Shown in pieces: positions 55,179 through 63,984 of a stretch of DNA of 64,000 nucleotides (positions within the stretch are counted from its first letter, which is position 1; every line of letters begins with the position of its first letter). The stretch is from a virus, in the IMG/VR virus record IMGVR_UViG_3300044684_000224, positions 1 to 64,000 of that record; one strand, written 5' to 3'. Under the pieces are notes generated by a model. It did no database searches, was not told where the DNA came from, and saw only the letters and a program-made list of their open reading frames with translations. Both the position numbers and the translations under genes were made by a program.

Positions 55179-55416
55179 CGGCCGGCTACCGCAGCATTTG
55201 GACCCGGCACGGGCGACCGCGCTGGACCGTCTGCGGTATCCGTGGGTGCACGACCCGCAGTGGCAGTCACCGCACCAGAAGGCGCACGGCCACGACTACA
55301 TGGGCGGCCCGGTGGACGCGAAGACCGGCGCGTGCCGGCTCTGTCCAGATGCGCCGGACTACCTACGTAAGAGCATCGAGACTGATCCTGCGACGTGCGA
55401 GGGGGAACGGCTGTGA
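55162..55416 (+). CDS. Small protein with CxxC, unknown function
   Basis: 84 residues from ATG 55162, overlapping the helicase end by 17 bases. ACRLCPDAPDY and His-rich middle. Unknown. Confidence 0.6.
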   Translation: MRPSDDGRLPQHLDPARATALDRLRYPWVHDPQWQSPHQKAHGHDYMGGPVDAKTGACRLCPDAPDYLRKSIETDPATCEGERL

Positions 55417-56396
55417 CACTGAACGTAAGACCTGTTGACATGGTCGAACTACGCGCCGAGTTGATGCAGGACGTATCCAATCGGGGTGCGGAAAGGTACC
55501 GGCGCATCATCATCGCAAACGGAGGGCACCCGCTGGTCTCTACGAAGGACCCAGCGAAGGCTGGGCTCGCTATGGCGGACGCGGAATATCAACGTCTCAG
55601 TATGTCCGAGCTTTACCATGTCAGTGCAGACATGGTCGATCTTGCGGTTATCGCGGAGCGGTCCCTTCCTGGGTTCAGGTTCGTACCGGAGGATCTGCCG
55701 TCACATTTCGGGTTCTTGTATTTTGATAAGCCAATTGAGTGGGATATTGACTCAAGTTCGGAGGCTGTAGTACGGAGAAGCTCCGTCGTCGCAGTATCGT
55801 GGGGGATATTGGGGAAAGCACCGCAAGTCGACGTACATCCGGGCGCCGATGTCTGGATCAGTTGGTACGCCGACGCTCACGAATTCTTCTATCGTGAATT
55901 CAACGCTGGTCGGTTTCCTGGGGTATCCGCGAGAGAGGCAGAGTTGGCACGGCTAGGCCCACGTCTCGAGTTGGCCCATGAAACTACTATGTGGTTCGGC
56001 GATACAATAGAGGCCGAAGAATACGAACAGGTACGCAGTAATAGTACGACTATCGAACTATTAGGAATACTGAAGACGGTCTGGTTGTTGATGGGCCAGT
56101 CGCTGGCATCGGCGGAACAGGCCAAGTACGACCGCCCATCTCTGCGACGACTGAAACGCGCCAGCCGTGAGCCGGCACCAGTGCGAGTCATAACCCTGCG
56201 GCGTCAGCCAGCGGACACAGGAAGCCATGACAGCGACCGCGAGTACCACCACCAGTGGGTGGTCCGCGGCCACTGGCGCAAGCAGTGGTACCCGAGCGTG
56301 AATGACCACAGGCCAGTGTGGATAGCGCCGCACATCAAAGGCCCGGAAGGCGCTCCGCTGCTCGGTGGCGAACGCGTCTACTCGCTCAAGAGATGA
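55413..56396 (+). CDS. Actinobacterial protein of unknown function, lower GC
   Basis: 327 residues from GTG 55413. No clear domain; the end (EYHHQWVVRGHWRKQWYPSV, then VWIAPHIKGPEGAPLLGG) recurs in actinobacterial hypothetical proteins. Codon use is visibly more AT-rich (55420-56100) than neighbours, suggesting recent transfer. Confidence 0.7.
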   Translation: MTLNVRPVDMVELRAELMQDVSNRGAERYRRIIIANGGHPLVSTKDPAKAGLAMADAEYQRLSMSELYHVSADMVDLAVIAERSLPGFRFVPEDLPSHFGFLYFDKPIEWDIDSSSEAVVRRSSVVAVSWGILGKAPQVDVHPGADVWISWYADAHEFFYREFNAGRFPGVSAREAELARLGPRLELAHETTMWFGDTIEAEEYEQVRSNSTTIELLGILKTVWLLMGQSLASAEQAKYDRPSLRRLKRASREPAPVRVITLRRQPADTGSHDSDREYHHQWVVRGHWRKQWYPSVNDHRPVWIAPHIKGPEGAPLLGGERVYSLKR

Positions 56397-56432
56397 GCCT
56401 GTCCGCCCACGAACCCACCCAGGAGCCCCAGG

Positions 56433-56846
56433 ATGCCTGAACGGATACAGCGCAGACGTACCAAGGGCTGGCGCATGCCCGAAGGCGCGATCTATGTCGG
56501 CCGGCCGACGCCATGGGGAAGCCCGTTCTACATCGGCCAGTACGGCGACGCACGGAACTGGCTCGGCTGGTACGCCACCACGCAATCCGACACCGAGCAC
56601 TTCCACACCAAGGACGAAGCGCTCGCCCGCACGGTCGAGGTCTACCGCGAATGGACCGCAGGGGCCGACGGGTTTCCCACCTCCTACGTGATCGACGGAC
56701 ACACCTACTCGCGACGCTGGGTGCTGGCCAACCTCGACCAGTTGCGCGGAAAGGACCTGGCCTGCTGGTGCCGGGTCGGCCAGCCTTGTCACGCCGACCG
56801 CCTACTTGAGCTCGCCAACCCGCCATTGGAGCCCAGTGATGCCTGA
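56433..56846 (+). CDS. DUF4326 protein
   Basis: 137 residues with the DUF4326 pattern: RIQRRRTKGWRMPEGAIYVG, RPTPWGSPF and LRGKDLACWCRVGQPCHADRLL. The C-terminal Cys-Trp-Cys block is the family mark. Function unknown in phages. Confidence 0.85.
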   Translation: MPERIQRRRTKGWRMPEGAIYVGRPTPWGSPFYIGQYGDARNWLGWYATTQSDTEHFHTKDEALARTVEVYREWTAGADGFPTSYVIDGHTYSRRWVLANLDQLRGKDLACWCRVGQPCHADRLLELANPPLEPSDA

Positions 56847-57171
56847 CTACGCCATCGGAGCCGTTGAGTCCAGCACGCCGAAGGCTGTCCGCGAGGCGCT
56901 GTGCGCCGCTCAGTCCGCGCTTACCGAACGCGCGGAACGCGGCGTCGATGTGGACCGCGTTCCGGTGTGGATCGGCCACCTCCAGAGGTTGATCGACGCC
57001 ATCGACACGGCCGTCGAGTGGGGTGTCCGGCAGGAACCCGGAGTCACCCAGTTCGACGACCAGGAAACGGCGACCATCATGGCCATCCCGATGCGGTACC
57101 CGTTCTCGACCGAGGTCGTCTGGCGGATTGTGACGCCGTGGCTGGCGCTGCCCGCTGACGAGCAGCCATGA
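56839..57171 (+). CDS. Small protein, unknown function
   Basis: 110 residues from ATG 56839, helical first half (ALCAAQSALTERAERGVDVD). Unknown. Confidence 0.6.
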   Translation: MPDYAIGAVESSTPKAVREALCAAQSALTERAERGVDVDRVPVWIGHLQRLIDAIDTAVEWGVRQEPGVTQFDDQETATIMAIPMRYPFSTEVVWRIVTPWLALPADEQP

Positions 57172-57263
57172 CCCGTATCCCCGCGCATCTGGACCACCTG
57201 CCGACGTGGCGCGGCCTGCCGGTGCCGTACCAGTCCCATGCACTCAGCGGAGAGAGACTTTGA
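57168..57263 (+). pseudogene. Truncated gene start left by the HNH insertion
   Basis: 31 codons, MTRIPAHLDHLPTWRGLPVPY..., resembling the start of gene 57718 (MNIPEHLKGRPTERRGLVIPY). It stops at the HNH start (TGATG). It looks like the severed N-terminus of the same gene. Confidence 0.5.
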
Positions 57264-57721
57264 TGACCAAACCGAGCCCGTCGCTGCTGGAGCGCCTGAT
57301 GCTGCGATCAATCCAGCAAGGTGGCTGCCTGGTCTGGACGGCCGCCACCAACGCCAACGGTTATGGAGTCATATCCATTGGTGGCCGCGCCCACTTAGTG
57401 CACCGCGTGGCCTGGGTCGAACGGCACGGGCCGATTGCTGACGGTATATGCGTTCTGCACCACTGCGACAACCCGCCATGTTTTTCCGATTCTTGCCTGT
57501 TTCTCGGCACGCGCACTGATAACAACGCAGACAAGGTAGCGAAGGGGCGTGCCCGTGGCGGTCGGTGGCACGCTGAGTTGACGCATTGCCCGGCGGGGCA
57601 CGGGTACACGGAAGAGAATACGTATCGGGATGCGAAGGGCTGGCGCAAGTGTAAGACCTGTGTTCTCGCGCAACAGCGTAGATACCGCCTCAGGCGCCTC
57701 CGTGAGAGAACTGCCTCATGA
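57263..57721 (+). CDS. HNH homing endonuclease
   Basis: 152 residues from ATG 57263. HNH core: HRVAWVERHGPIADGICVLHH, CDNPPCFSDSCLFLGTRTDN. The zinc tail CPAGHGYTEENTYRDAKGWR..C.TC closely resembles that of the HNH at 40133. Inserted between two copies of a gene start, the mark of homing. Confidence 0.85.
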   Translation: MTKPSPSLLERLMLRSIQQGGCLVWTAATNANGYGVISIGGRAHLVHRVAWVERHGPIADGICVLHHCDNPPCFSDSCLFLGTRTDNNADKVAKGRARGGRWHAELTHCPAGHGYTEENTYRDAKGWRKCKTCVLAQQRRYRLRRLRERTAS

Positions 57722-58290
57722 ATATCCCCGAGCATCTCAAGGGGCGACCCACGGAGCGGCGCGGTCTCGTGATTCCCTACATCAACCGCCGCGGCACGGG
57801 TGAGCGCGAGGACGACTGGTCCATCCGGTTCGACCGGACACTGGGCCGGGTCGCGGCGTTCATGGCCGACGAGCCGGACGCGCCGCCGGACTTCACGCAC
57901 CAGTGCATCCAACGCCAGCGGGAGTGCGTGCTGCGCGGGCTGTGCCAGGTGTGCGAGCGGCCGCTGGACTGGTCGGACCGCCGACTCGTGGTTTCCTCGG
58001 TGTCGATCGAGACGGTGGAAGTCGAGGGACGTCGGGTGCCGGTGCTGACGGAGCCGTGGCTGTGCCCGGGATGCGCGCGGTTCGCCGTGCAGACGTGCCC
58101 GGCGCTGATTCGTCGTAGCCGGGACGAGGGCCTGTGTGTCGTGGCCGTCTCGAAGCCGGCGGACTGTCGGATCGTGTTGTCCTCCGGCTGGCTGGAGGGC
58201 CGCTACGAGGCGGCGACGAAGGCGCATCCGGTGGCGATGTGGGCGAAGATCCTCGTTCTCAACGGGACGGTGGTGGACAACGATGGGTGA
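57718..58290 (+). CDS. Unknown phage protein with Cys clusters
   Basis: 190 residues. MNIPEHLKGRPTERRGLVIPY then a CQVCERP and CPGCARFAVQTC zinc-like pair. Similar proteins are common in actinophages next to replication genes. The N-terminus is mirrored by the truncated frame at 57168. Confidence 0.7.
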   Translation: MNIPEHLKGRPTERRGLVIPYINRRGTGEREDDWSIRFDRTLGRVAAFMADEPDAPPDFTHQCIQRQRECVLRGLCQVCERPLDWSDRRLVVSSVSIETVEVEGRRVPVLTEPWLCPGCARFAVQTCPALIRRSRDEGLCVVAVSKPADCRIVLSSGWLEGRYEAATKAHPVAMWAKILVLNGTVVDNDG

Positions 58291-58993
58291 GCCGTACTAC
58301 CGCGACGACCACGCGACCCTCTACCTCGGTGATTGCCGGGACGTGCTGCCGGACCTCGCTCCCGTGGACCTCGTGCTGACCGACCCGCCCTACGGGGTCA
58401 CCTACGAGAGCAACCACGCCATCGGGCGAACGGCGAACACCAACAACCGGATCAGCAACGACGGAACACGTTTGTCCCTGGCGCTGTACCGGTCGGTGCT
58501 GCCGTTGCTCCGGGCGAATCACGTGCTGTGGGCGACCCGCTGGGACGCATGGCCGGACGTGTGGGCTCTCCTGGGTCAGTACTGGCCGCTGCGGGGGCTT
58601 CTCGTGTGGGACAAGGGCAGCCCGGGGATGGGGGACCTGAACCACTGGGGGCCGTCCTACGAGCTGTACGCGTCGGCCGGGTATGGCAAGACGGTCGGTA
58701 GCCGGGACCAGAGCGTGCTGCGGTTCCCCAAGGTCAGTTCGACGCGGCGGCACCACCCGACCGAGAAGCCGCTGCCGCTGCTGACTTACCTGATCGGCAA
58801 ACTCGATCCGTCGTCGCTGCTGGACCCGTTCGCCGGCTCGGGCACGGCGCTGGTGGCGGCGAAGAACCTGAAGGTCCCGGCCATCGGCGTCGAGTTGGAT
58901 GAGCGGTACTGCGAGGTGGCGGCGAAGCGGTTGGCCGGCGTCGACCCGCGCGCCGATGAATCCAGCCCGGACCTTTTCGAGGTGATCACATGA
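58283..58993 (+). CDS. DNA methyltransferase (beta class, DPPY)
   Basis: 236 residues from ATG 58283. Catalytic DPPYG at 34-38 and the AdoMet-binding DPFAGSGTALVAAKNL near residue 187. It adds a methyl group to adenine or cytosine amino groups in DNA, probably to evade host restriction. No restriction partner is seen. Confidence 0.9.
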   Translation: MGEPYYRDDHATLYLGDCRDVLPDLAPVDLVLTDPPYGVTYESNHAIGRTANTNNRISNDGTRLSLALYRSVLPLLRANHVLWATRWDAWPDVWALLGQYWPLRGLLVWDKGSPGMGDLNHWGPSYELYASAGYGKTVGSRDQSVLRFPKVSSTRRHHPTEKPLPLLTYLIGKLDPSSLLDPFAGSGTALVAAKNLKVPAIGVELDERYCEVAAKRLAGVDPRADESSPDLFEVIT

Positions 58994-59217
58994 CCGGCTC
59001 GATGGTCCTGCCGAACCCGGACTGCCCGAACAGCGCGGCGCATGAGTTGCGACCCAAGGGCTACCTGGCGCATTCGGCGTGGGCTGACGAGATGGCCGAG
59101 ACCCACGAGCAGCAGCAGTGCCCGGAGTGCAGCCTGTGGGTCATCTGGGTGCCGAAACAACCCGACGCAGCGCCAACTGTCGGCGCTGCCCACGAACCCA
59201 AGGAGACGAACGAATGA
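58990..59217 (+). CDS. Small zinc-ribbon protein
   Basis: 75 residues with NPDCPNSAAHELRPKGYLAH and CPECSLWVIWVP. Unknown. Confidence 0.6.
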   Translation: MTGSMVLPNPDCPNSAAHELRPKGYLAHSAWADEMAETHEQQQCPECSLWVIWVPKQPDAAPTVGAAHEPKETNE

Positions 59218-59669
59218 ACGACCGACCGAGCCTCGACGACCAGATGGCGGACGCGGTCCGCAACCAACGCGAGCACGTCCGCGCGTCGATGGCCGTGGAC
59301 CGGCGCGGCTGGACGCGGCAGCAGTGGATCGACGACGCACGCCGCCTGATGCACGACCTCGACGGCAGTGTCCTGGCACTGGTGAACGGTCACGTGATGG
59401 CGTTGCTCGACGAGGTCGGCGACCGCACGCCCCGTAGCGTCGCAACGCAGCCTGCGAAGCGGTACGCGCTGGTTCAGGACGACGACTGCCACTGGTACGT
59501 GGTCGAAGCCGACCGGGTCGACGAGTGGTACGAGCTGGACGACGACCAGATCAACGCCGGGCAGCCATGGATGCGGCAGGTCGGCGGAGCACCGAACCAG
59601 GTGACGTTCACCGACCCGCTGATCTTCGGGAAGCCCTTCGTGCAGGACGAGCCCGGGGAGACGGAATGA
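59214..59669 (+). CDS. Unknown protein, helical then barrel-like
   Basis: 151 residues; helical half (MADAVRNQREHVRASMAVDR) then a strand-rich end (RYALVQDDDCHWYVVEADRV). Unknown. Confidence 0.6.
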   Translation: MNDRPSLDDQMADAVRNQREHVRASMAVDRRGWTRQQWIDDARRLMHDLDGSVLALVNGHVMALLDEVGDRTPRSVATQPAKRYALVQDDDCHWYVVEADRVDEWYELDDDQINAGQPWMRQVGGAPNQVTFTDPLIFGKPFVQDEPGETE

Positions 59670-60001
59670 GCTACGACAACGGCCGAGGACTCGGCACATG
59701 GCATGGATCGGAAACGGCACCCGATGTGCGCGTCGGTCAGATCTGGGCCGACAACGACTGGCGCAGCAAGGGCCGCACGCTGCGTGTCGACGAGGTCAAG
59801 CACAGCTCGCGGATGGGCAAGCAGGTCGCGGTGTGCACGATCCTCACCAACGCCGATCGGGTGCAGGCCGAGGTCGATCGAGGCAGTCCGTGGGTGAAGG
59901 ATCGTCGAGGCAAGACCACGGAGGTCGGCGTGGAGCGCATGAAGCCAACGTCCACCGGCTACCGCCTCGTTCAGGATGTGCACGAGGAGGCAAAGGCGTG
60001 A
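59666..60001 (+). CDS. Small barrel protein, DUF6354-like
   Basis: 111 residues. VRVGQIWADNDWRSKGRTLRV and QVAVCTILTN recall a small SH3-like barrel family found in actinobacteria and their phages. Confidence 0.6.
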   Translation: MSYDNGRGLGTWHGSETAPDVRVGQIWADNDWRSKGRTLRVDEVKHSSRMGKQVAVCTILTNADRVQAEVDRGSPWVKDRRGKTTEVGVERMKPTSTGYRLVQDVHEEAKA

Positions 60002-60231
60002 GCGCCGACGAGATCGAACAGCGCCGAGTGAGACGTCCGGCCCGTGGTGTCTACGCGGCCGGTCTGCTGCTGAGTTTGCTCACCTGTCTGGGCATCATCG
60101 GCTGGCTCGTCGGGGTCGCTGTCCACGACAGTCACAACGACGCGACGTGGCTCATCTTCCCGGCGCTGTTCGCGGCGATCGGCTGTGTCCGGCGCCTGGG
60201 CTGGCTGGCCGGCATCCACGAGGACGACTGA
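59998..60231 (+). CDS. Small membrane protein
   Basis: 77 residues from GTG 59998 with two membrane segments (about 18-40 and 49-68). Unknown. Confidence 0.6.
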   Translation: MSADEIEQRRVRRPARGVYAAGLLLSLLTCLGIIGWLVGVAVHDSHNDATWLIFPALFAAIGCVRRLGWLAGIHEDD

Positions 60232-60497
60232 TGACCGCTGAGATCGCCGTAGAGCCTCCGAAGCTCACCGCCGCGGACCTACGTCGGGCAGACCGCGAAC
60301 GCGAAGCGGCAGCCAAGCGAGCCGTCGCTGTGGCTGCCCCGGAGCGTGGTGGTCTGCACCCGGACCCGCTGAGGACCACGTTCGCCCAGCCGCCGTTGGT
60401 CGACTGTCTCGACTGCGACCGCCGCAAGATCGCCGCGTGGCTGTTGGGTGGACGGTTCGACTCGACCCGGTGCACACACGGAGGGACGACGACATGA
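60231..60497 (+). CDS. Small Cys-pair protein
   Basis: 88 residues; Ala/Arg helix then DCLDCDRRKIAAWLLG...C.H zinc-like motif. Overlapped by TGATG. Confidence 0.6.
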   Translation: MTAEIAVEPPKLTAADLRRADREREAAAKRAVAVAAPERGGLHPDPLRTTFAQPPLVDCLDCDRRKIAAWLLGGRFDSTRCTHGGTTT

Positions 60498-61357
60498 GCA
60501 CCCGGTGGCATCCGCTTGGCGCGAAGATGAGCTTCGAGCGCCCCGAGGTCGGCGCGCTGATCGCGTACGACCACGCCGCGTATCGGGTGATCGAGGTCAA
60601 CGAGCCACCTGAGGATCTGTGGTCGGACGAAGAACGCATCGCGGTGGCGGCGGGCAGTCGTAGCCGCCCCTACGTGGCCGTGGTGCGCCCGGTGTCCATC
60701 GGGGGCGACGACCCGCGTGCGCGTGATCACGATCTCCACCTGGGCGCGCGGCGTGCCCTGACCCAGTGGTGGATCTACCCGACCGAGCACTACCCGGTGT
60801 GCGCGACCTGTCATGAGCCGTTGCCCTGTCGCGAGGTCAGCGCGACGGAGCAAGCCCGGCAGGCCATCGAGCACATGGGCCGGTTCGAGTCCCCGAACGT
60901 CTGCCCGGCATGCGAAGGGCTGATTACAATCGGACAGCGCCGGCAGACGTTCAACATCAACCTGGAGATCCCCGGCGGCCCGCCGGTGACCTTCCATCTT
61001 CGACAGAAGTGCTTCCCCTCGGCGTACCGATACGAGATGCGGCTACGGAAGGCATTCCCAGAGGCCGAGCCGCTGCTGTGCGGGGGCCTGTGGCGCGACA
61101 CCGCGTGCGACCACGGGCCGGCCGGATGCACCAGTGACGACTGTCCAGGTTCGGGCGCGGTGCACGGGGAGCGCGGCTGCCACTACTGCCCGAAGCCCCA
61201 GCGTCGGCGGCGCGCGACGAGCGGCCAGTGTCGCCATTGCAGCCGTCCGGTGCGCCGGGACGACACCCGCAGTGGCCTGTGGGTCCATGTCGGCACTGAT
61301 CTGCCGCGGTGCGCAGGCGCGGATGCGGTGGCCATGCCGAGAGGAATCCAGCCGTGA
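60494..61357 (+). CDS. Cys-rich protein, unknown function
   Basis: 287 residues with several CxxC pairs (CATCHEPLPC, CPACEGL, CHYCPKP, CRHCSRPV), suggesting multiple zinc ribbons, and a beta-rich N-terminal domain (GALIAYDHAAYRVIEVNEPP). Conserved type in actinophages. No enzyme motif. Confidence 0.65.
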   Translation: MSTRWHPLGAKMSFERPEVGALIAYDHAAYRVIEVNEPPEDLWSDEERIAVAAGSRSRPYVAVVRPVSIGGDDPRARDHDLHLGARRALTQWWIYPTEHYPVCATCHEPLPCREVSATEQARQAIEHMGRFESPNVCPACEGLITIGQRRQTFNINLEIPGGPPVTFHLRQKCFPSAYRYEMRLRKAFPEAEPLLCGGLWRDTACDHGPAGCTSDDCPGSGAVHGERGCHYCPKPQRRRRATSGQCRHCSRPVRRDDTRSGLWVHVGTDLPRCAGADAVAMPRGIQP

Positions 61358-61599
61358 CCGCCCCGCTGCCTCCGAATGTCCGTCCCGGCTACCGATGGGT
61401 GCGGCGTACCGAGGACAAGCCGCACCGGTGTCCTGAATGCCATGCCGTGGCGACATGGGACCGCAAGCACGCCGGTCCACGGACGCGCCTACGGTGCCCG
61501 CGCTCGTGCGGCGTCCAGTGGCGTTACGGGGCGCGCATTGAGCGTCGCGGGCGGTGGATGAAGGAGTTCTTCCGGACGTATGGAGGTTCCGATGCCTGA
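61354..61599 (+). CDS. Small zinc-ribbon protein
   Basis: 81 residues from GTG 61354. RCPECHAVATWDRKH and LRCPRSCGVQWRYG form a ribbon. Basic C-terminus. Confidence 0.6.
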   Translation: MTAPLPPNVRPGYRWVRRTEDKPHRCPECHAVATWDRKHAGPRTRLRCPRSCGVQWRYGARIERRGRWMKEFFRTYGGSDA

Positions 61600-61873
61600 C
61601 CTGTCACCGCTGCCGGGTGTCCGTCCCGGCCAGATCTGGGACGAGGTCCAGCCGAAACGCCGAGCCAAGGCGCACCGCTGGACGGTGTTCGCCGTGGATC
61701 ACATGTTTGTCGTGCTGAGGAGGGGAACGGTGCCGGACGTGGTGGCCCGACAGACGTTCCGCGATGGCTTTGAGCAGCGCTACCGGCTGGTGTCCGAGCC
61801 CGCTCCGATGGATGTGGGTTACCTGAGCCTGCCGGCCGAGGTGCAGCAGGAGACCGAGAGGGGAGAGCAATGA
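61592..61873 (+). CDS. Small barrel-like protein
   Basis: 93 residues from ATG 61592 behind ATGGAGG. VRPGQIWDEVQPKRRAKAHR resembles the barrel of gene 59666. Unknown. Confidence 0.6.
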   Translation: MPDLSPLPGVRPGQIWDEVQPKRRAKAHRWTVFAVDHMFVVLRRGTVPDVVARQTFRDGFEQRYRLVSEPAPMDVGYLSLPAEVQQETERGEQ

Positions 61874-62187
61874 CCGACCACCTGAACGGCACGCAAACGG
61901 ATCGCGGCTTTACGCGCTATCCGCCGTTGCCAAATGTGTACGGCGGCCATGTCCGCGTGTACGAGTCCTCATCGGCCAGTGGTCCGCACGTGTGGTTGCA
62001 AGCCACCGCGCCGCAGAACGCGAATAATCCAACGGGCGTGCTGATGGACGACGTAGCTGTTCTGCTGACTGCCGAGGATGCGTGGCGGCTATCGGAGCAG
62101 ATTCAGGTGCTCGTCCGTAACCACTATCAAGGCGACGCTCGGCCGCCGTGGGCCATCGGTAGCGACGAGGCGAACGCCGATGACTGA
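61870..62187 (+). CDS. Small protein, unknown function
   Basis: 105 residues (YPPLPNVYGGHVRVYESSSA, TAEDAWRLSEQIQVLVRNHY) with a phage-typical pattern. Unknown. Confidence 0.65.
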   Translation: MTDHLNGTQTDRGFTRYPPLPNVYGGHVRVYESSSASGPHVWLQATAPQNANNPTGVLMDDVAVLLTAEDAWRLSEQIQVLVRNHYQGDARPPWAIGSDEANADD

Positions 62188-62356
62188 GTCGCCATTGCTG
62201 ACCGTGTGGCACATCTGCCCGTCCGGCATCCGTTCGTCGTGGGTGCCGGACTACAGCGCCGACAAGCCCGACCGCTGCCCGTGCTGCGGCGCTGAGTTCG
62301 TCTACACGACGGACGGCTGGGTCCAACTCGACGAGAGGACAGGAGGGCAGGAGTGA
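62180..62356 (+). CDS. Tiny zinc protein
   Basis: 58 residues with HICPSGIR and CPCCGAEF. Unknown. Confidence 0.6.
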   Translation: MTESPLLTVWHICPSGIRSSWVPDYSADKPDRCPCCGAEFVYTTDGWVQLDERTGGQE

Positions 62357-62679
62357 CCGAACAAGCCGCCGAGCGCTCCGACCGGGACATGCGCCGGGAG
62401 ATCGTGCTGCGCGAGATCAACCAAGGCGCCCTGGCCGGCATGCAGTCCCAGATCACCGAGGAAGCAGCGGACCTGGTGCTCGACGCCCTGGACCGCTACG
62501 ACCGGTGGAAGGCGCTGCGGGACGAGATGCTGGCCGCACGTGCGGAGGTGCTGGCCGACCATCCCGAGGTTGAGACAGCAGCCGAACTGGCCGCGTTCCT
62601 GCCCGCACATTTCCAGTCTGCGTACTGGGACTGGCAACTGGGCAACTACTTCGCCGCCGAGGAGGCGTTCGATGCCTGA
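62353..62679 (+). CDS. Small helical protein
   Basis: 108 residues from GTG 62353, all helical (EEAADLVLDALDRYDRWKAL). Unknown. Confidence 0.6.
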   Translation: MTEQAAERSDRDMRREIVLREINQGALAGMQSQITEEAADLVLDALDRYDRWKALRDEMLAARAEVLADHPEVETAAELAAFLPAHFQSAYWDWQLGNYFAAEEAFDA

Positions 62680-62842
62680 GTCCGTCACTGAGTGGGCTCT
62701 GCGCTGGCCCGCTGGTTTCGTGAAGCCCTGCGCCAACGAGCAGGAGGCCCGGGACGCTCTGGCGTTGATGCGGGACAACCCGGTCCTGGTGCGGCGCACG
62801 GTGACCAGCACGGAATGGGAGGAGGTGGCCGGTGATGGGTGA
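62672..62842 (+). CDS. Small protein, tandem paralogue A
   Basis: 56 residues. VTEWALRWPAGFVKP...VLVRRTVTSTEWEEV parallels gene 62835, so the pair arose by duplication. Fold unknown. Confidence 0.65.
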   Translation: MPESVTEWALRWPAGFVKPCANEQEARDALALMRDNPVLVRRTVTSTEWEEVAGDG

Positions 62843-63170
62843 GTCGTTCACCGAGTGGGGTGTCCGCTGGGATGGCGGCTTCTGGTCGCCTTCCACGCAG
62901 CCCCTCTTTGGCGGCGTGGTTGACCACGAGGAAGCGGTCCGCGAGTTCGCGAAGGGAATTCCTGCCGACCGGCACCCCGTTGTGGTCTGTCGCACTGTCA
63001 CGCGCGCGGAGTGGCGGGAGGTGGCGCGCAGCGAGGACGAATCGCCGGCCCAGTACGACCGCAGGCTGTGTCGTTCGTGCCAGCAGCCGGAATGGCCGAC
63101 GCACGTAGCCGACGCGCCAGGCGGCACCGTCAAGCACCCATACGTCGCCCCAGTGGGCACCGATGGCTGA
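62835..63170 (+). CDS. Small protein, tandem paralogue B with zinc tail
   Basis: 111 residues. FTEWGVRWDGGFWSP...VVVCRTVTRAEWREV matches paralogue A, with an added tail carrying CRSCQQPEWPTH. Confidence 0.65.
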   Translation: MGESFTEWGVRWDGGFWSPSTQPLFGGVVDHEEAVREFAKGIPADRHPVVVCRTVTRAEWREVARSEDESPAQYDRRLCRSCQQPEWPTHVADAPGGTVKHPYVAPVGTDG

Positions 63171-63366
63171 CCCAATCCCCGATATCCCGGTGTACGGCGT
63201 GGACTTCGGTTCCCGCTGCCCACTCAGGCCACCGTGCGAGATGTGCACCCGTCCCGGGCGTCCCTGCGGCCAGTGGGAAGGGCTCGACACCGACGAGCCT
63301 GACCGCTTCTGCCCGTGCTGCGGGTGGCAGCGCCGCTACCACTCGGAGGTGGACGTCGATGGGTGA
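63163..63366 (+). CDS. Small Cys-rich protein
   Basis: 67 residues with RCPLRPPCEMCTRPGRPC and CPCCGWQRRYH. Probably binds zinc. Confidence 0.6.
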   Translation: MADPIPDIPVYGVDFGSRCPLRPPCEMCTRPGRPCGQWEGLDTDEPDRFCPCCGWQRRYHSEVDVDG

Positions 63367-63655
63367 GCAAGCATCCGACCGAGTCGGCGACGAAACCGCA
63401 GGTCGCGAAGAATCACCGCAGACCAACGACCCGACCAGCCTGTCCCCCTCCCCGGCTTCCGTGCTGTTGTCGGTCAACATCGGCACCGACACGCAGACTG
63501 CGCTCGCGGACTTTATAGCCCTCTACGGCGTCTCGCTGACGGAGGCGCTGCGGCGCCTGGTGGCCTACGGGGACTTCGTGGCCAGGGAGATCCATGCCGG
63601 GCACCAGGTGCTCGTGAGGGACGGCGACGAGGTGCGGGAGGTGACCCTGCTGTGA
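63359..63655 (+). CDS. Ribbon-helix-helix-like protein
   Basis: 98 residues from ATG 63359. Disordered N-terminus, then SVLLSVNIGTDTQTALADFI...LTEALRRLVAYGDFVAREI, a strand followed by two helices typical of RHH regulators. Confidence 0.6.
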   Translation: MGEQASDRVGDETAGREESPQTNDPTSLSPSPASVLLSVNIGTDTQTALADFIALYGVSLTEALRRLVAYGDFVAREIHAGHQVLVRDGDEVREVTLL

Positions 63656-63762
63656 CGCCACCTGAAACCTCTGCGTGCCGCAGCCGCGACGCGGTGGCGA
63701 ACTCGGAGCCCGGTTCGATGTGCAACCACTTTCGCTCGCACGATCCTGGAGGACTGACACTG

Positions 63763-63927
63763 ATGGGTTGGATCAAGAATAATCTCGGCAAACCCAAGGC
63801 TGATGAGCGGCCGAAAGGATCCGATCACACGTATACCTGGTCGGCATGGGGTGACTCGGATCTTGCCTGGCAGGAGGAGCGCACCTGTGCGTGCGGTAAC
63901 AAACAAACCCGAAACAAGCGCACTTGA
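63763..63927 (+). CDS. Small Cys-pair protein
   Basis: 54 residues from ATG 63763 with GGAGGACTGAC upstream; this site decides against the longer open frame from GTG 63652. Ends RTCACGNKQTRNKRT. Unknown. Confidence 0.55.
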   Translation: MGWIKNNLGKPKADERPKGSDHTYTWSAWGDSDLAWQEERTCACGNKQTRNKRT

Positions 63928-63984
63928 ATCCACTGAAAATCAGTGTTGAACTGCGATAATGATACCAAGAGACGGGGGAAGTAG

